Source of the DNA: Amaranthus tricolor | Taxonomy: Eukaryota; Streptophyta; Magnoliopsida; Caryophyllales; Amaranthaceae | Direction of reading: 5' to 3' | Length of the DNA: 64,000 bases | Assembly: GCF_026212465.1 (NCBI RefSeq) | Contig: NC_080058.1 | Location: 7,714,001-7,778,000, forward strand | Part shown: piece after piece, positions 36,158 to 49,020 of the stretch | Layout: each line of letters opens with the position of its first letter | Position numbering within the stretch: position 1 is the first letter of the stretch | Position numbers and translations under genes: made by a program | Notes under the pieces: model-generated | Told to the model about the DNA's origin: nothing | Database searches by the model: none | Seen by the model: the letters and a program-made list of their open reading frames with translations, nothing else

Positions 36158-37543
36158 TTCGAACTAGTCAATGAGAAAGATATGAATGTGACTTACATAG
36201 AAGGTAGGTAATCTATGTGAAAGCATGGTATCATAATACAAATAGTGGAGTGTAAGTTAAAGCAAATGTTGAAGAAATATTCTTTTCTTGGGTTAAAAAC
36301 TTGAACACCATTGGTTTTTGGTTATCTCAAGAAATATTATTCTCTTCTTTTCTGGTATTCATTTTCAGGAAACTTAAACTAGAAGATATGCAGTTTGTGT
36401 GACTTCACAAGTTGTAGAATTTTTGGAACCACTAAATTGATAGTATTTCTATTCATATAGTATTATACAGCCTGGAGGAAAAAATTGAAGACACTGACAG
36501 TGTGAGCCAGAAACTCAACTTGTCTCATTGTCTGGGCCCAAGACATTAAAATGTACTCCATCCGTCCCCAAAAAACTGCAATAGTTATATATTGCATAAA
36601 GATTAAAAATTGGTGAGAACATTTGAATTGTGTGGATGATATAAAAGGAGAGGTGAAATATGTAGATGAGAATGAAAAAGCGGTGGGGATATTTCTATAA
36701 AAGATAAGTATAGCAAAGTAAAAGGGATAGACTAAAAAAGAAAGTGTGGCAATCTCTTAGAAACAGACTATCAAGCTAGAAATCTAGTTGCAAAACAAAT
36801 GACACATTTAACTTGCAAAATTGTGTGGCAGCAGCAAATTTTGCCTTGCAAGTAGTGTACATACAAAATGACCGTCCCTTTGATTTTGCTACACAACACA
36901 CAAAAACTCTCATTTTGATTAGTGTAATGTAGCAAAATCAAAAGATCCAAAAGGAAAAAATAACTAAGAATCATCAAATGAATTCCTATTGAACGTCAAG
37001 TTCTATTGTTGTCCTTTTCCAAAAAATTGGAAAGATGAGTGGATATATTTTTTTTATTTTATTATTGGATCCGTCGGGACTCACGGAACTCGAACCCGCA
37101 GCTAAAGGAAGTAAATCGGTCCAAGAGACACCAATATGCTCCTGGGTGAAACAGAGACTACTCAAATAACCCACAATATCGCGAACAAGTATCTACTGAA
37201 ACAAAGGAATTAGCGGTAAGCATTTGAACGTAGAAAAGGCACCAATATGGTCCGCGAAAAAAAGAATACACAGTTAGATCGAATGTTATTTCGAGGGTTA
37301 GGTTGCAAACGATTAATGTATCAACTTGTTCAGATAACATCATTGTAGGTACAATGTATTAATATACAAGGATTCCCGAGTCGTTCCTGTCACCTGTTTC
37401 AATCTAGGACTCCCATAGAAATTGTTCATGACAGTTGAGGTTAGTTTCAATTTACCTCAATATACTAACAAAAATGATGAGCTTTAAATCATTCTGCTCG
37501 GAACTGTGAGAAAGAATAAGAAGTTAAAAACTTGAAATTAAAA
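36158..37543. other. Intergenic region between the 153-aa gene and NHX
   Basis: 36553-36740 begins tactccatccgtcccc and is a Stowaway-like fragment. At 37060-37110 the minus strand carries tgcgggttcgagttccgtg, which has a Pol III box-B-like core (gggttcgagt) and may belong to a SINE or LTR repeat. The rest, including presumed NHX 3' UTR before 37543, shows nothing else. Confidence 0.4.
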
Positions 37544-40500
37544 CTAATGCTCGGGATTTGGATTTGGATCTGCAACACCAGTTGGTGAAGCTGGTTCGTA
37601 AGTCACGAAGCCTCGCCCACCAAAAACAGGTCTCATAAATTTATCATCGAATTTCCTCCATAAGTGGTGTGCAGCACCAGTAGGATATTTCATCAGCAAA
37701 CTGAAACCCCTTCGTTGGCGTTGAGGATCGTCATCCCCTTTCTGATCCGGGTCTGGAATTTCAAGGAAAGGGATTTCTAAATATTCAAGGCTCGGAATAT
37801 CAGTTGCGTCAGACACTGCATGTCCTGGACCTCCCAAAACTGCTTTGATCAAAGGCTTCGTTATAGTACCAAACAACTGTTTCAAAGGAAAAAAGGTTTG
37901 CATGAGTACTCGATATACAAGGATTATACAGGTGAAAACTGAAAACATCAAGCTTAGGCAATTTTGATGACGGGAGGCTGATACTAATTGACCCGAACCA
38001 AAAACAGAACAAAAATTTCTTGAAATCTTGAGAGCCGAAACTCACACCCAATCAGATTAGCTAAAAGTAAACATTGTAACTCCAAAAAACAAACCAAAAT
38101 CAAGTGCGATTCTCAGATCCCAACCCAAAATTGGTACAAAAAGCATTTTAAGTCCAAACCCAGAAAAAAACGTAGAAAATCTATACCAAAAAGGAGAATA
38201 AAATCAGAGGAAGGAAACAAGAAATGTGGAGTACTGACCAGAGTACTAAACAGAACAACAATGAGTGTACAACTGATCATAAGTGCTCTTTCACTTGACA
38301 CAGGTACTCCAGAACCTGATGAAAACTGCCAATATAACATATTATTTAAGAAATCGATACAATGAATTAACGTAGTACTTCTGTTTATTATGTAATAGGA
38401 TGGGTATCTACCGCGTTGTAGGACAAAGCCACAGTAACTGCACCTCTCATTAGTCCTGCCCACCATATTATGAACTGAAATTGCAACTTGTCAGAGAAAG
38501 TTAACAAAATAATGAAATTTGTACAAAACTATTAGGATTTACCTGTCGAGAAAAACCAATTTTTATATCACTGTTCTTCCGATTGTAATTCAAAATATTA
38601 GACAGAAGGAAGACAAATGCTGCTCGTCCAATCATAACTAAAGCCAACATTGAGGAACTAACAGCAATGTAAGTTCCTGCACTGAATAAAATAAATCACC
38701 AAATTTAGTTTTTTGTTCATATAGAGGAGTATGAAAATTCACAAAGATATCTGAAATCTTTATTGTCTTAGATATGGTAGATGATGTATGGGAATTACAA
38801 GGCATATCTTACGGCGGAAACTGCGATGAGGCTTGTTGAACTTTATATCGAAGTATTATGAAGTAATATTGTATGTATATATGGAACAATTTTGTTTGAT
38901 TTGCACCTAAAGTAGTGATTTTGAGGACATTACACTCTATCTTGCTGGCTCGTCATATTGAGGTGTATAAAAATGAGATGAATGAAGTAGAACACGCATG
39001 ACCGTCAAACTTGTCAAGAGATTTTTCAACCAAAAGCACACTAATTTTCCATTACCATTCCCACCATATAAATCCAAAAACTAAGTTAGGTTAAGTGAAC
39101 CGCCAGAAAGCTAGTAAAAACATGAGATGAGCATTCTAACATAAAATCATAAATTATTTCTTGTGGTCATGCATTTGTTTATGAGATCTACATCTGTATA
39201 GAGCATCACATAAATGCAATAAAAATGGTTTCAGCTACAATACTAACAATGAAATCAACTGAACTAAGAATAGAAACAGATTCATGATAAACTTACCTTG
39301 TGCTGCTCTGCTTCCATTTGTCAATGTCTAGTGTGTCCATACCAACATACAGAAAGATAAATGTTTCCGATATAAATGATATTGTTGCAAAAGCATGCCT
39401 GCGACCATATGGAGCCATTTAGAGACATACATTTCGATTGGTGTAGTTATAAGCTGAATAAGGTTTGTCTTTGAGAACACATCTCAAAGACGATGTGAGC
39501 CGAGGTAGTTCTATAAACAAAGAAATTAAATTAAATGCAAATCAGACATCGTTCTTGCTAAAATCATATCCCTTTTTAAAAGCTAAAAATTAGACAACCA
39601 CCTCTGTTTCACAATATCCAAAAGTAAAAACTAAATTATGAATTAGCCAACGAAGGCTAAGAGCTCACGAAAGTTTGTAGTCTCTTACTTGGATGTTATC
39701 CTTGAGCTTTCTGATACATTGTGCCATGTGTAATGTGACATGACAATTCCGCAAAAGAATACTGTCAAAATACCGCTAAGACTCATAAGCTGCAAAGACA
39801 AGCAGGAAGTCAATCTGTTTTTCACCCTTAGAAATTTGTGAAATTCATTAGTTCAACTGCTGAAACTAGTAAAATGAGGTTCAGGGCAAGCAATAAATGC
39901 AAAAGATACAACTCGATAACATCTCATTGAGGAAAAAAAATACGATAACACCTGCTCAAGTAGTAAAGCCCATTGTTTCCCAGTTGGGAATATGGTGGAA
40001 CGAATATGTGTGATGAAAAATATATAGCTTTTCTTTTTGGGATCATTCAAGAGGATTTTTGATCCTCACCAAAAGTCCGTAGTTCTCCTACAGATAAACC
40101 TTTTCTTGAACATTCCTACTTGAAATTACTTGTTGGTTTCACCAACTATTCTTTTTGTCGTAATACTAATTGCTTTTCGATCTGAATGCAGTAAAGTTAT
40201 TCAAGTTCAAATGAAGCATTATTGCTCTATTTAGAAAACAAATACAATTTTCATCCTTTAAAAACGTGGTTAACGTTGGTGGGACTGCATACAATCATAA
40301 AGCTTCAACAATTAAAGAGTCGACGCAACGCCCCATTCAAGGCATAGTGTGTGCTCAATTCCACAACAGTCATAAACTTGATGAGCTCATACCTATATTT
40401 CTATTCACCTGAACTCTGATTTTTGTTTCCGAAGTATCTTGGGAAGACAAGACTTTGGCAACCTTAGTTTTTGATAGTGTATAGCAAAGAAACCGCAAAC

Positions 40501-43500
40501 ATATTGAAAAATAGAGTGTGTATGTGTGCACACGCGCATGTGCGAATGTCTAGTTAACCAAGAGCTTATGTTCATTGATGGTACCTCAGCTATCATGTAA
40601 GACAAATAAGCCATAAGCATCATTAGTGCAATTTCACGATCTGTAGAATGTCTGCAAAATTTGAGAAAACGTGTAATCAATATTTATAGGTGAAACCACT
40701 TTCAAAAGCTTTTGTGTTTGGGATATATACACACCAGAGTCATTACATGGGCAACAATAATAAGGACAATTTTGAATATTTCTAGCAATAAAAATGTGTT
40801 AAGTGAGCTTGATATATGTGAGTGCTTGAGTGTAGATAGTTATAGATCTTGAGCAATTTTAATAGGATGACCAACTCAATATAAAAGCAAAAAATTAAAC
40901 TAATTAGGGACACCAAATATATATTTAAATTACTTTTTAAAAAAGCGATTTAAATCCCTCAAGTTCACCCACATTGCATCTAGGCTTTACTTATCTACAC
41001 AATGGCATATCCAAAAGAAAATGAAAGCTAAAGAATTATATAATCCTCTCTAGATTAACGCATATAAAAGCGAAAGGTATAGAGCACCATATTCAACAAA
41101 GCTTAACGCACGATATCGGTTTTAGCTTGCCTATATCTTTATATTCCATCATTTTTTTATAAAACAAAATTATACTCCAATCCTCAATGAAGCTAAATAT
41201 TTTATGTTCTTTCATTTGAAATTTATTGAAATATGATAAAATAACTCATTAAATCACATGAATTTATGTGAAGTTGTTGATGATGGTTCTATGCATAGCC
41301 AATCAAAAACAACCTCTTTGTTGCTAGAATGATAACGTAGCGTCAGAGAGTACATCAAGTCTCCCAAACCCTACCTAGGTGGTAGCTTGGATGGATCATG
41401 GGTGCCACTTAAGGGCATTAAGGTAATGCAATATTGGGGTAATAGATAACTTCTAATACAAATTTGATTGGAATTTATGTATTACACCCTCTTGATGAGA
41501 CATAACTAGAAGTACTCTGCACATGTCAGAGTTAAAGACATTCTATCGGGAGCTTGACGAGGTAAAAATAAAAAATGAAATATACCATTTAAAATTAATA
41601 ATAATAAAATTTTCGCAATTGGCACCCTTCCTTCTCTAGTCCTTTTTATGTATTAAATTTGTACTAGCGTAAAGACGATCAGGAGTAAAGACGAAATAAA
41701 CAAAAAAAAGGATGAATATCTTGAGAAGGGTTTAAATTTTATTTTAGGAACTATAAGATATTATAGAGTTTTATGATGCAATGCGTCTATGATGAAATCT
41801 TAAAACCTTGGTAAATTACATACTTTTCTATGAAATTTTAAGTCAATATTATTCAACTATTACTATACTTTGAGTGATTTCCAATGATAACTACTAAAAC
41901 AATAATGAAGTATTGGAAAATCGGGAAGAAAATAGAAAGTTGAATCTTATGTGATTTAAAACAAGAGTGAGGAAGACCGAAGAGTGAAAAATAATATGAA
42001 AATTTTAGAAGAGTTCGAGATGGTAAAAAACCAAAACAAATGGAGAAATAGAATCCATGTAGACAACCATTCGAACTGATATAGAGGTTTATGTAGCTGA
42101 ATGCATCATTTGTTATGAAGGTTTTGGCATTGTTGTTGATAATTACTAAAACAAGTATAATAGCTAATTATGGTGATGAAAAAACCGAGTCATTCTTCAT
42201 TTTTTTATTAGACCTTGAAAAAGAAAATGCTTCTAACAAATTTAGTTAAGAAATTTCTTCATATCAGGACTTAATCCTACAAATCTTTTTTACTTAAATT
42301 TAAATTGGCAAGAAGACACTCAAAATGGTAATAAACAAATATTTGTGATAAAAATGTTATTTTTAATCGATTTACCTTCCGATATAAAGCTTCTTTATGA
42401 TTAAAGCACTCAGCAGACCAACCTGTATTAAAGGATTCAAATAAGATAATAATCATAAAGTAAAACCCTCTGACTTAGAAGATGTGCATGCAAACAACAA
42501 GAAAAACTAATTGCAATTCTTTTTTCAGAAAGTCAAAATTGAAAATGATACTCAATACAAAATCCACATCATAAATCAACTTAAAATAAGTGTATAGTTA
42601 TCTAAATAAAAATCACATCCATAAGTCTTCAAATATAAGGAATTGTGAGCATTTATGTCTTTAACACTTTCTTTGACCCATACTCATACATAACACTTAA
42701 ACCAATTGCTAAGTAAATAGGATATACGATAAAAGGGCTAGTGCTAAATTACACTGAAATCCAAATTTTAAGTTCTAACAATGTTCACAAGTATTATGTG
42801 TTTGGTTAAGTTTGGTAAAAGTTCCGTTCTTTGCAAAATGGTATTCAATACTGAATTGATGCTAAAGGCCTACTATATTAGATTGACATTCTATGTTGGT
42901 TGATTTTGCAGAATTACTTGTATTTGGGTTATAAGAAATTAGATTGACTCATGTTTTGAATTGAAGGGGTACATCTTTGTGACTAAGTACAAATGTACAA
43001 TAAGCTAACTCCTGCAAGAAGTCTGATGGGAAAACTTTTAAAGATAAATCAAGATTATGATTTCATCTGCTTTGAATCAGAAGGGGCTCTCAGAATCGCA
43101 TTGTAAGAACAAATCATAGAATCCTGTAAATCTATTGACATGTATTCAAGATATTTCTCATAATCATAGTTAGCAAAGCAATAATTAAAAAAATATATGT
43201 AATATTACTATATTAGCTTTGTTGGCGTGATTAAATTTCAATCAATTTTGTAAGGTTCTCATTAGTCAAGAAAAATTCATAAAATCGGGTGGAATTACAT
43301 TGAATCATGTTACCATATAAAAATTGTAAAATCGTATGATTCTAAGACTTAAACTATGATATCACAACTATAGGTACAATATTTAAGACTTACTATAACA
43401 CCAAGAAGTGTGCTGGTAAGGAAGAGGTAGAAGAAGGTTCCCAACAATGCAAGGGCAGTCATGGAACTGAGTTTGCTTAGATCAAGTGATTGGACTGCAT

Positions 43501-46500
43501 TGAAAAGCACAATTGAGGTCGCATCATTCACTACTCCTTCTCCAAATACAACACTATAAAGAAGCGGTGTTTCGTCCTGATTTAGTACCTATGAAGTGCA
43601 GAGAGATCATAGTCAGTGGAGCACAACTACGTACCATCATCACAATTTTTCTTTTATTGACAAGCATACCTGCAAGGTACAAACAGAATCTGTGGCGGAA
43701 AAGATGGCACCAAGGGCTGTAGAGAAATCAAACCATATTAGGTCAAATTTAAAATAGACAGAGAATGAGATTTCTTAACCTTTCATAATGAGTTACCTAG
43801 AAAGTCATTAATACTAAGTTGCGTCAAACCAATCTTCCTCAACAGAAATAATACACCTGAAAGATTTTACAGAAAACCAGTGCTTTAGAATCAAAACCGT
43901 AACCACTCTGAGCATAACTAAATTGATTGCATCGAAAAAAGTCCCGATGTCCTAGACAATGGATAAAATATAAATCAAGGGAGGGAAGTCCATAATGACT
44001 TCATCTAAAATGTCGGCATGATTGTCTCAAGATCTTTGACCTGATACATACCTCAACCACTGTCATATGATTCACTAATCTCCTTATGGATCGCGTATCA
44101 AAAAAAGCGAATTATGGTCGATTTTGGGCTATTTTAGTGTCATTTTCAACGAATCGCGAATTCAAAAAGCGAATTACTTGGCGAATTATGTTACACTCAC
44201 TCCAACAATTCTCTTGCAAGTTATTTTTTAGTTTTTTTCAGACATTGGAAAGCAAAAAAGAATATCTAACAGATTCTAAAAATTTTAATTTGATAATATC
44301 ATGAGCATTGGCCATTATAGTATTCCACCAATAATTATGGAACTTACTACATTAATGGGGCATAATTCTTTTCTAGTAAGGGATGATATCGAGAAAAAAA
44401 CTTATGTACCTCCTTCCCCTACCCTCATTGCAAAATGTTAAAAGTACAATAAATCCCTGAGGCACGAAAATCCAAGGTACTACTTGAACAAAGAAGACAC
44501 TGAATTGTCTGAGAAATCAGTTGTCTTACCTGCAGAAATGAGGCAGAATGATATTATTGTTCCCAACACTCCAAAAGACAATATAGTTGCGAAGTTCTTG
44601 AAGAACTGCTTTTTCTTAACTTGAAACCTGAAAATATACATGAAAAGAATAAATGATATCTATTCTAAGTTCTGTTTGCACCTGAACTTCATATATATAC
44701 CTATTTTCAATAGATTTTTGAGCAAAAGGGCCCAAATTGTGATACTAGACTATGCTGATTGATTTAAGCATTAGGATTTGAAAGCATAATGAAGGAAACT
44801 AGATGAAGAACCTAAGCAAAAGGGCACAATTTAGCCGTAAACCCCTAATGAGAACATGATCGGAAAGGCAATCTTACCCAGCATTGAATATGATTGGTGG
44901 TAGCAGGTAAATGAAGAACAACTCTTCATTAAACTCAAGTATGCGTGAATTCTGGCCTTTACGTATCAACAGTACAATACCTCCAGACACCAAACCCTAA
45001 ATCAAGCAAAAAATTAGACTAATAATCCAAATATAGCTACTATACCATTTTGACATATATTGCATATCTATGCCAACATGCTATCATTCGTGCACAAGGC
45101 TCACACTACCAAAACAGACAACATCATTTGATTCTCAACCAGATCACACATCATGTTAGATAACAAACACAAGATGTGCATTCTGCATTGTGCATTGAGA
45201 CAAACGTTCAAACATGTCGTCCGTTTCCAGACAATGTCATGCAGTTTTAAAAAATACCAATACAAGAATGATGCCACAAGGATACTCAAACACAAAGAGG
45301 ATCATAGTGGATACTCAAATGCTGACTCGCTAAGAGGATCATATTGGATACTCAAGCACTAGGAGGATCTTATTAGATACTCAAATTCTACGAGGATCAT
45401 ATTAAATACTCAAATGCTACGAGGATCATCTTGGATACTCAAATGCTAAGAGGATCATATTACTGCATCCTTCCCTGCTCCAAGTTAACTATTCTCAAGA
45501 CTTTTGGAGAAAACACACAATTTATGGCCCTACTAGGCTACTGAATGGCAACTCATAAAACTTGAAGATATGAACTCAGGTTCCTCAACATTTGACTTAC
45601 ACTGTTAGAGACTAAGAGTATATAACATATCATGGGGCCTCAACCATCAACTTAAGTTTTTAGTTGAGTTGGTTCCTTGACATGGTATCAGAAGCTAGCG
45701 TGACAATAGGTGACGGTTTGGAATCTCAACCACCCCTCATTTAAAGTGGAATATTCAACATCACGTATGAGGAGGGCCTGTGTTGCATGCACACTTCTAG
45801 CTCAAAGGGCTCAAGTGGGAGGGGGCATGTTAGAGTATATAACATATCTGGGATTTTAACCATCAGCTTCAGCGTTTGGTTGAGTTGGTTCCTTGACATA
45901 CACCCATTAAACCTCAAAATCAGAAATACTATTTAAGCTTGCTTTTCACAATTGTTATGCAAGGTGAACAATTAATCATTCAACAACAATAACTTTTTTA
46001 CATCTAAACACTAACTGAAAAAAACCATACAATACCAAAACTTGAATTCTAGACAGAATCCTAATTAAATAACATTCAAATTATTAAATGGAAATAATCT
46101 TACAACTGTTTTTTAGTACTAATCAAAAAATCAGCAAAACAACCCACAATATATCAAAATTAATTCCAAACCAAAAACCCATTATAGTTAAACCCTCAAA
46201 ACATCAAAGAGATTCAAACTTCTAAATACTTCAACACTAACATAAATCAAACAAAAAAACCCCAAAAATTGCAATAAATGAACATTCCAAAATAGACCCA
46301 CAAAAGTTCAACCTTACAAGAACAAAAATGTAGAAAGTTTCATGTAGGTATGATCAAAATAACTTAAAAATCATCAAAAAAAAAAGGGAGAAAAAGAGGA
46401 TTACCAATAGAAGAGAGGTAATGGATTCATTAGCCCATCGATTCTCCTCAAGCAAATGACCAACAATAATACACAAACAAATTAAACTCACGAACACAGT

Positions 46501-46563
46501 AATAGAAATCACTGTGCTTCCATCAAAAGTTGATTCATGCAGTATATTTGGCAAACCAAACAT
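37544..46563 (-). CDS. NHX: Vacuolar Na+,K+/H+ antiporter, NHX class I (14 exons)
   Basis: Exchanges cytosolic Na+ or K+ for lumenal H+ at the tonoplast. Exons in coding order: 46405-46563, 44878-44996, 44530-44627, 43797-43856, 43670-43716, 43394-43588, 42376-42422, 40585-40651, 39689-39789, 39297-39398, 38543-38681, 38412-38474, 38239-38325, 37544-37876. All joins keep frame, giving 538 residues, the usual class I length. Visible motifs: GHLLEENRWANESIT, the amiloride-binding motif LFFIYLLPPI, ATDSVCTLQVLNQDETPLLY, the FGEGVVNDA ion-binding segment, GRHSTDREIALMMLMAYLSY, FCGIVMSHYTWHNVSESS and WWAGLMRGAVTVAL. The C-terminal tail ends with FDDKFMRPVFGGRGF, as in AtNHX1-4. At exons 11 and 13 the second of two nearby AGs is skipped to keep frame. 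The first intron (44997-46404) carries a minisatellite and a SMART element. Confidence 0.96.
45279..45461 (+). repeat. About 29-bp minisatellite in NHX intron 1
   Basis: Six or so diverged copies of a unit gaggatcatattggatactc plus aaatgctac follow one another, period 29-36 bp. The first copies are the most diverged. Confidence 0.9.
45603..45898 (+). mobile_element. Complete SMART/TRIM miniature LTR retrotransposon, 296 bp
   Basis: 5' LTR 45603-45682 and 3' LTR 45828-45898 both start TGTTAGAG and end CCTTGACA, sharing gtatataacatatc and gttgagttggttccttgaca. Directly after the 5' LTR is tggtatcagaagc, a primer-binding site matching the 3' end of initiator tRNA-Met apart from one extra base. 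Directly before the 3' LTR is a polypurine tract (aagtgggaggggg). tacac flanks both ends (45598-45602 and 45899-45903). The 5' LTR has an 8-bp insertion relative to the 3' LTR. No coding capacity; it must have been mobilised in trans. Confidence 0.95.
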
Positions 46564-48878
46564 CTTGCTTTCTTTTTCAAAAGTTTGAAATTTGAAGCTT
46601 ACATAAACATTAAATCAAATTCCAGGTTTTGGGTTTGATTTGTGCCAAATTCTATGTAAAAAGTTCCACTATAAACAACAAAGTCAATAATGATAATCCG
46701 TCAAAATAAAATTAGTTACCAGATTTATAAGAAAATAATTGATTAAGATATAATTTGTAAAATAAATAGGTGTAGAAGAAGTATTTTTTTTGTTTAGAAA
46801 GATGATTAATTATATCTTAATTTTCCGAAATTGATTATATTTCCTAATAAGAATATAATTAAATTTATGAATTCATATATGGAAAATATAAAATGTCGTT
46901 TGTTTTTTTTTTTTTTTTCTAAAAAGGGAATGATGTGGGCCAAATCCAATGATTTGAGCTAACGTGTATAGAAGACACTTGGCTAAACATTAGTGGAAGT
47001 TGAAGAAAATGACTTGGAAATTTAATGGTGAGCATGATGAAGGGGATCCTTAGGGTTGGCGCAAAGATGGAAGAAAACAATAAAAGATTTGCTCATGTCT
47101 AATTAGAATAATTAATCACCGTAATTTGTAAATTAATATAAAAAGACAAAAAGAATAATATTAAAATAAACAAACCTAAAAAGATAAATTAAAATCACAA
47201 AACTCTCACCCAATCACATCTTACCACATAAGAGTAATTTGTTAACTTTGCAAATCACCGTTATTTACTAAAACCTTCTATAAATATGATAAGTTAATAT
47301 CTAATTAGAAAACCATAAATATAATAAGCTGCTCTTATTGAGATAGCCTGACTGTGACACACTTATATAATTATTTTTTTATTTAATCACTTTAAAATCT
47401 ATAAGTAATTACTTTTGCAAACTAAATATATATATATAAGTCGATTTAATGAAGATGATCTTACATAAAATTATCTCATTTAATAATCTATGAAATATTG
47501 GAAATAAATAAATAAATAAATAGACCTTAAATATGGAGATGACGAGGGCATCAAAGATTGTCTTTGACTACTTAGCATTAGTCCGACATGATCATGTTTG
47601 TGTTTTTTGTGTCATAATTTTTTTTTAATATTGTGTTAGTTAATAGCAGTGAAAGTTAAACTTAATTTATCTTTAAAAGTGATAATTAGATAAAATTAAT
47701 TATTTGAGCTAATTTTATATTTGTGTTAGTGGTAATTAAAGGTGTTTATTTAGTTATATTTGAACTATGAGTATAATATTTTTGGATTTGATAGTTTTTA
47801 TATTATCGTGTGTGCTTAACTTATAGAAGTATGTTAATTATGTTTTAATTTATAGGTAAATTTTATTTTAGATTTGAAACATGTCATGCTCTAGTTTGAA
47901 ATCTATCAAATCTATTTTTAAGCAGTTTAATGAAAATAGTTAAGCCTGCAAAAAAGAGAAGTTAAAATGTCAAATTAAACTAGCTTTCTGATGTGTAAAC
48001 ATTAATGAATACTCAATCTCATGAACATGCATGATTAAAGGATATTTACAAAGGCGAATACTTAAACATTGTACTGGTGTCTTTCGAACCTAGAAAATAT
48101 TCAATCAAGAGTTCAAGACTAAAAAACATGATGAAATTAGATAGTTAAAAATACTCGATAAATATTATACACTAGTCAAATTTTGAAAAATCTTCTCTCA
48201 CATATTATAAAAATAAACTTTGCCCTAAGCATGTTTAAGAATCAACTAAACAATAAATGTTTGTTAAATTTTCATCATTTATTGTTTGACACTCTAGCTA
48301 ATTATATGTGAGGCTAAAAAAACCCTAACTCATAAAAACTTTAGTAGATGAAAACCTTAGAAGAATTCAGACCATTAGCCAACATCCTCCAGAACAACTC
48401 AGCACAAAAGTTTATATAATACCCATAAATTTTGCCAAAAAAATATTAAAAAATTATGTTTTCAATTATTTATATTTGAAAATTTAAAGTTTAAATTTGA
48501 TTTTCAAAACTAGATTTTTATTTGAAATTTGTAGGCATCATCTTTCAATCAATGTGATTGGATTGAGCTTCTGCAACTCGTACTAATTTAATTACAAACT
48601 ATAAATTTCACTATATTAACTGCTTTCCGAATTAAACCACATGTGATCCATTTATTTAACATAAAAACTAACAATATATATTGTTTTTAAAACAAAATCT
48701 GTAAAAATTTAAAAAATGATAAGTAGTAAACATAACCAGCATTACTACAATACTACACAGAAATTAACAAGCTATTCTAAATTATTGTGTTTTGAATTGA
48801 GACTTTTATGATGTTTTACAATTTACACCACCAATAAATAACAATGCTGAGGTTATATTGAACATAACTAAAGCTGAG
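46564..48878. other. Gene-free AT-rich region upstream of NHX
   Basis: Would hold the NHX promoter on the minus strand. A T-run at 46897-46918 and phrases at 47215-47275 (cacataagagtaatttgtta) that mirror 12655-12685 suggest another MITE family. Nothing else recognised. Confidence 0.45.
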
Positions 48879-48996
48879 AATGGGTATTTTCTCAGTTGGA
48901 ACAAGTATCGCATTTTCCGGGCAAGGTCATGGGATCGAATCTCACCTAACCCTCCCCTTCCCTCAGCCTATCATGTCGGCCAAAAAAAACAAAATG
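48879..48996 (+). mobile_element. tRNA-derived SINE just downstream of the PsbP-domain gene
   Basis: tctcagttggaacaagtatcg resembles box A, and gggatcgaatctcac a box B about 45 bp later. It ends in ccaaaaaaaacaaaa. The flanks aaagctgag (48870-48878) and aaagctaag (48997-49005) form a near-perfect 9-bp target duplication. It ends about 25 bp from the PsbP gene stop codon. Confidence 0.7.
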
Positions 48997-49020
48997 AAAG
49001 CTAAGTGCCCGAAAGAGAAC

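Noticed and set aside
37060..37110. Possible tRNA gene from the gggttcgagt core on the minus strand
   Set aside because: No acceptor stem, anticodon arm or cloverleaf could be drawn; more likely part of a repeat.
45279..45461. CRISPR-like array of about 29-bp repeats
   Set aside because: Repeats are adjacent without unique spacers and diverge; this is a minisatellite in a plant intron.
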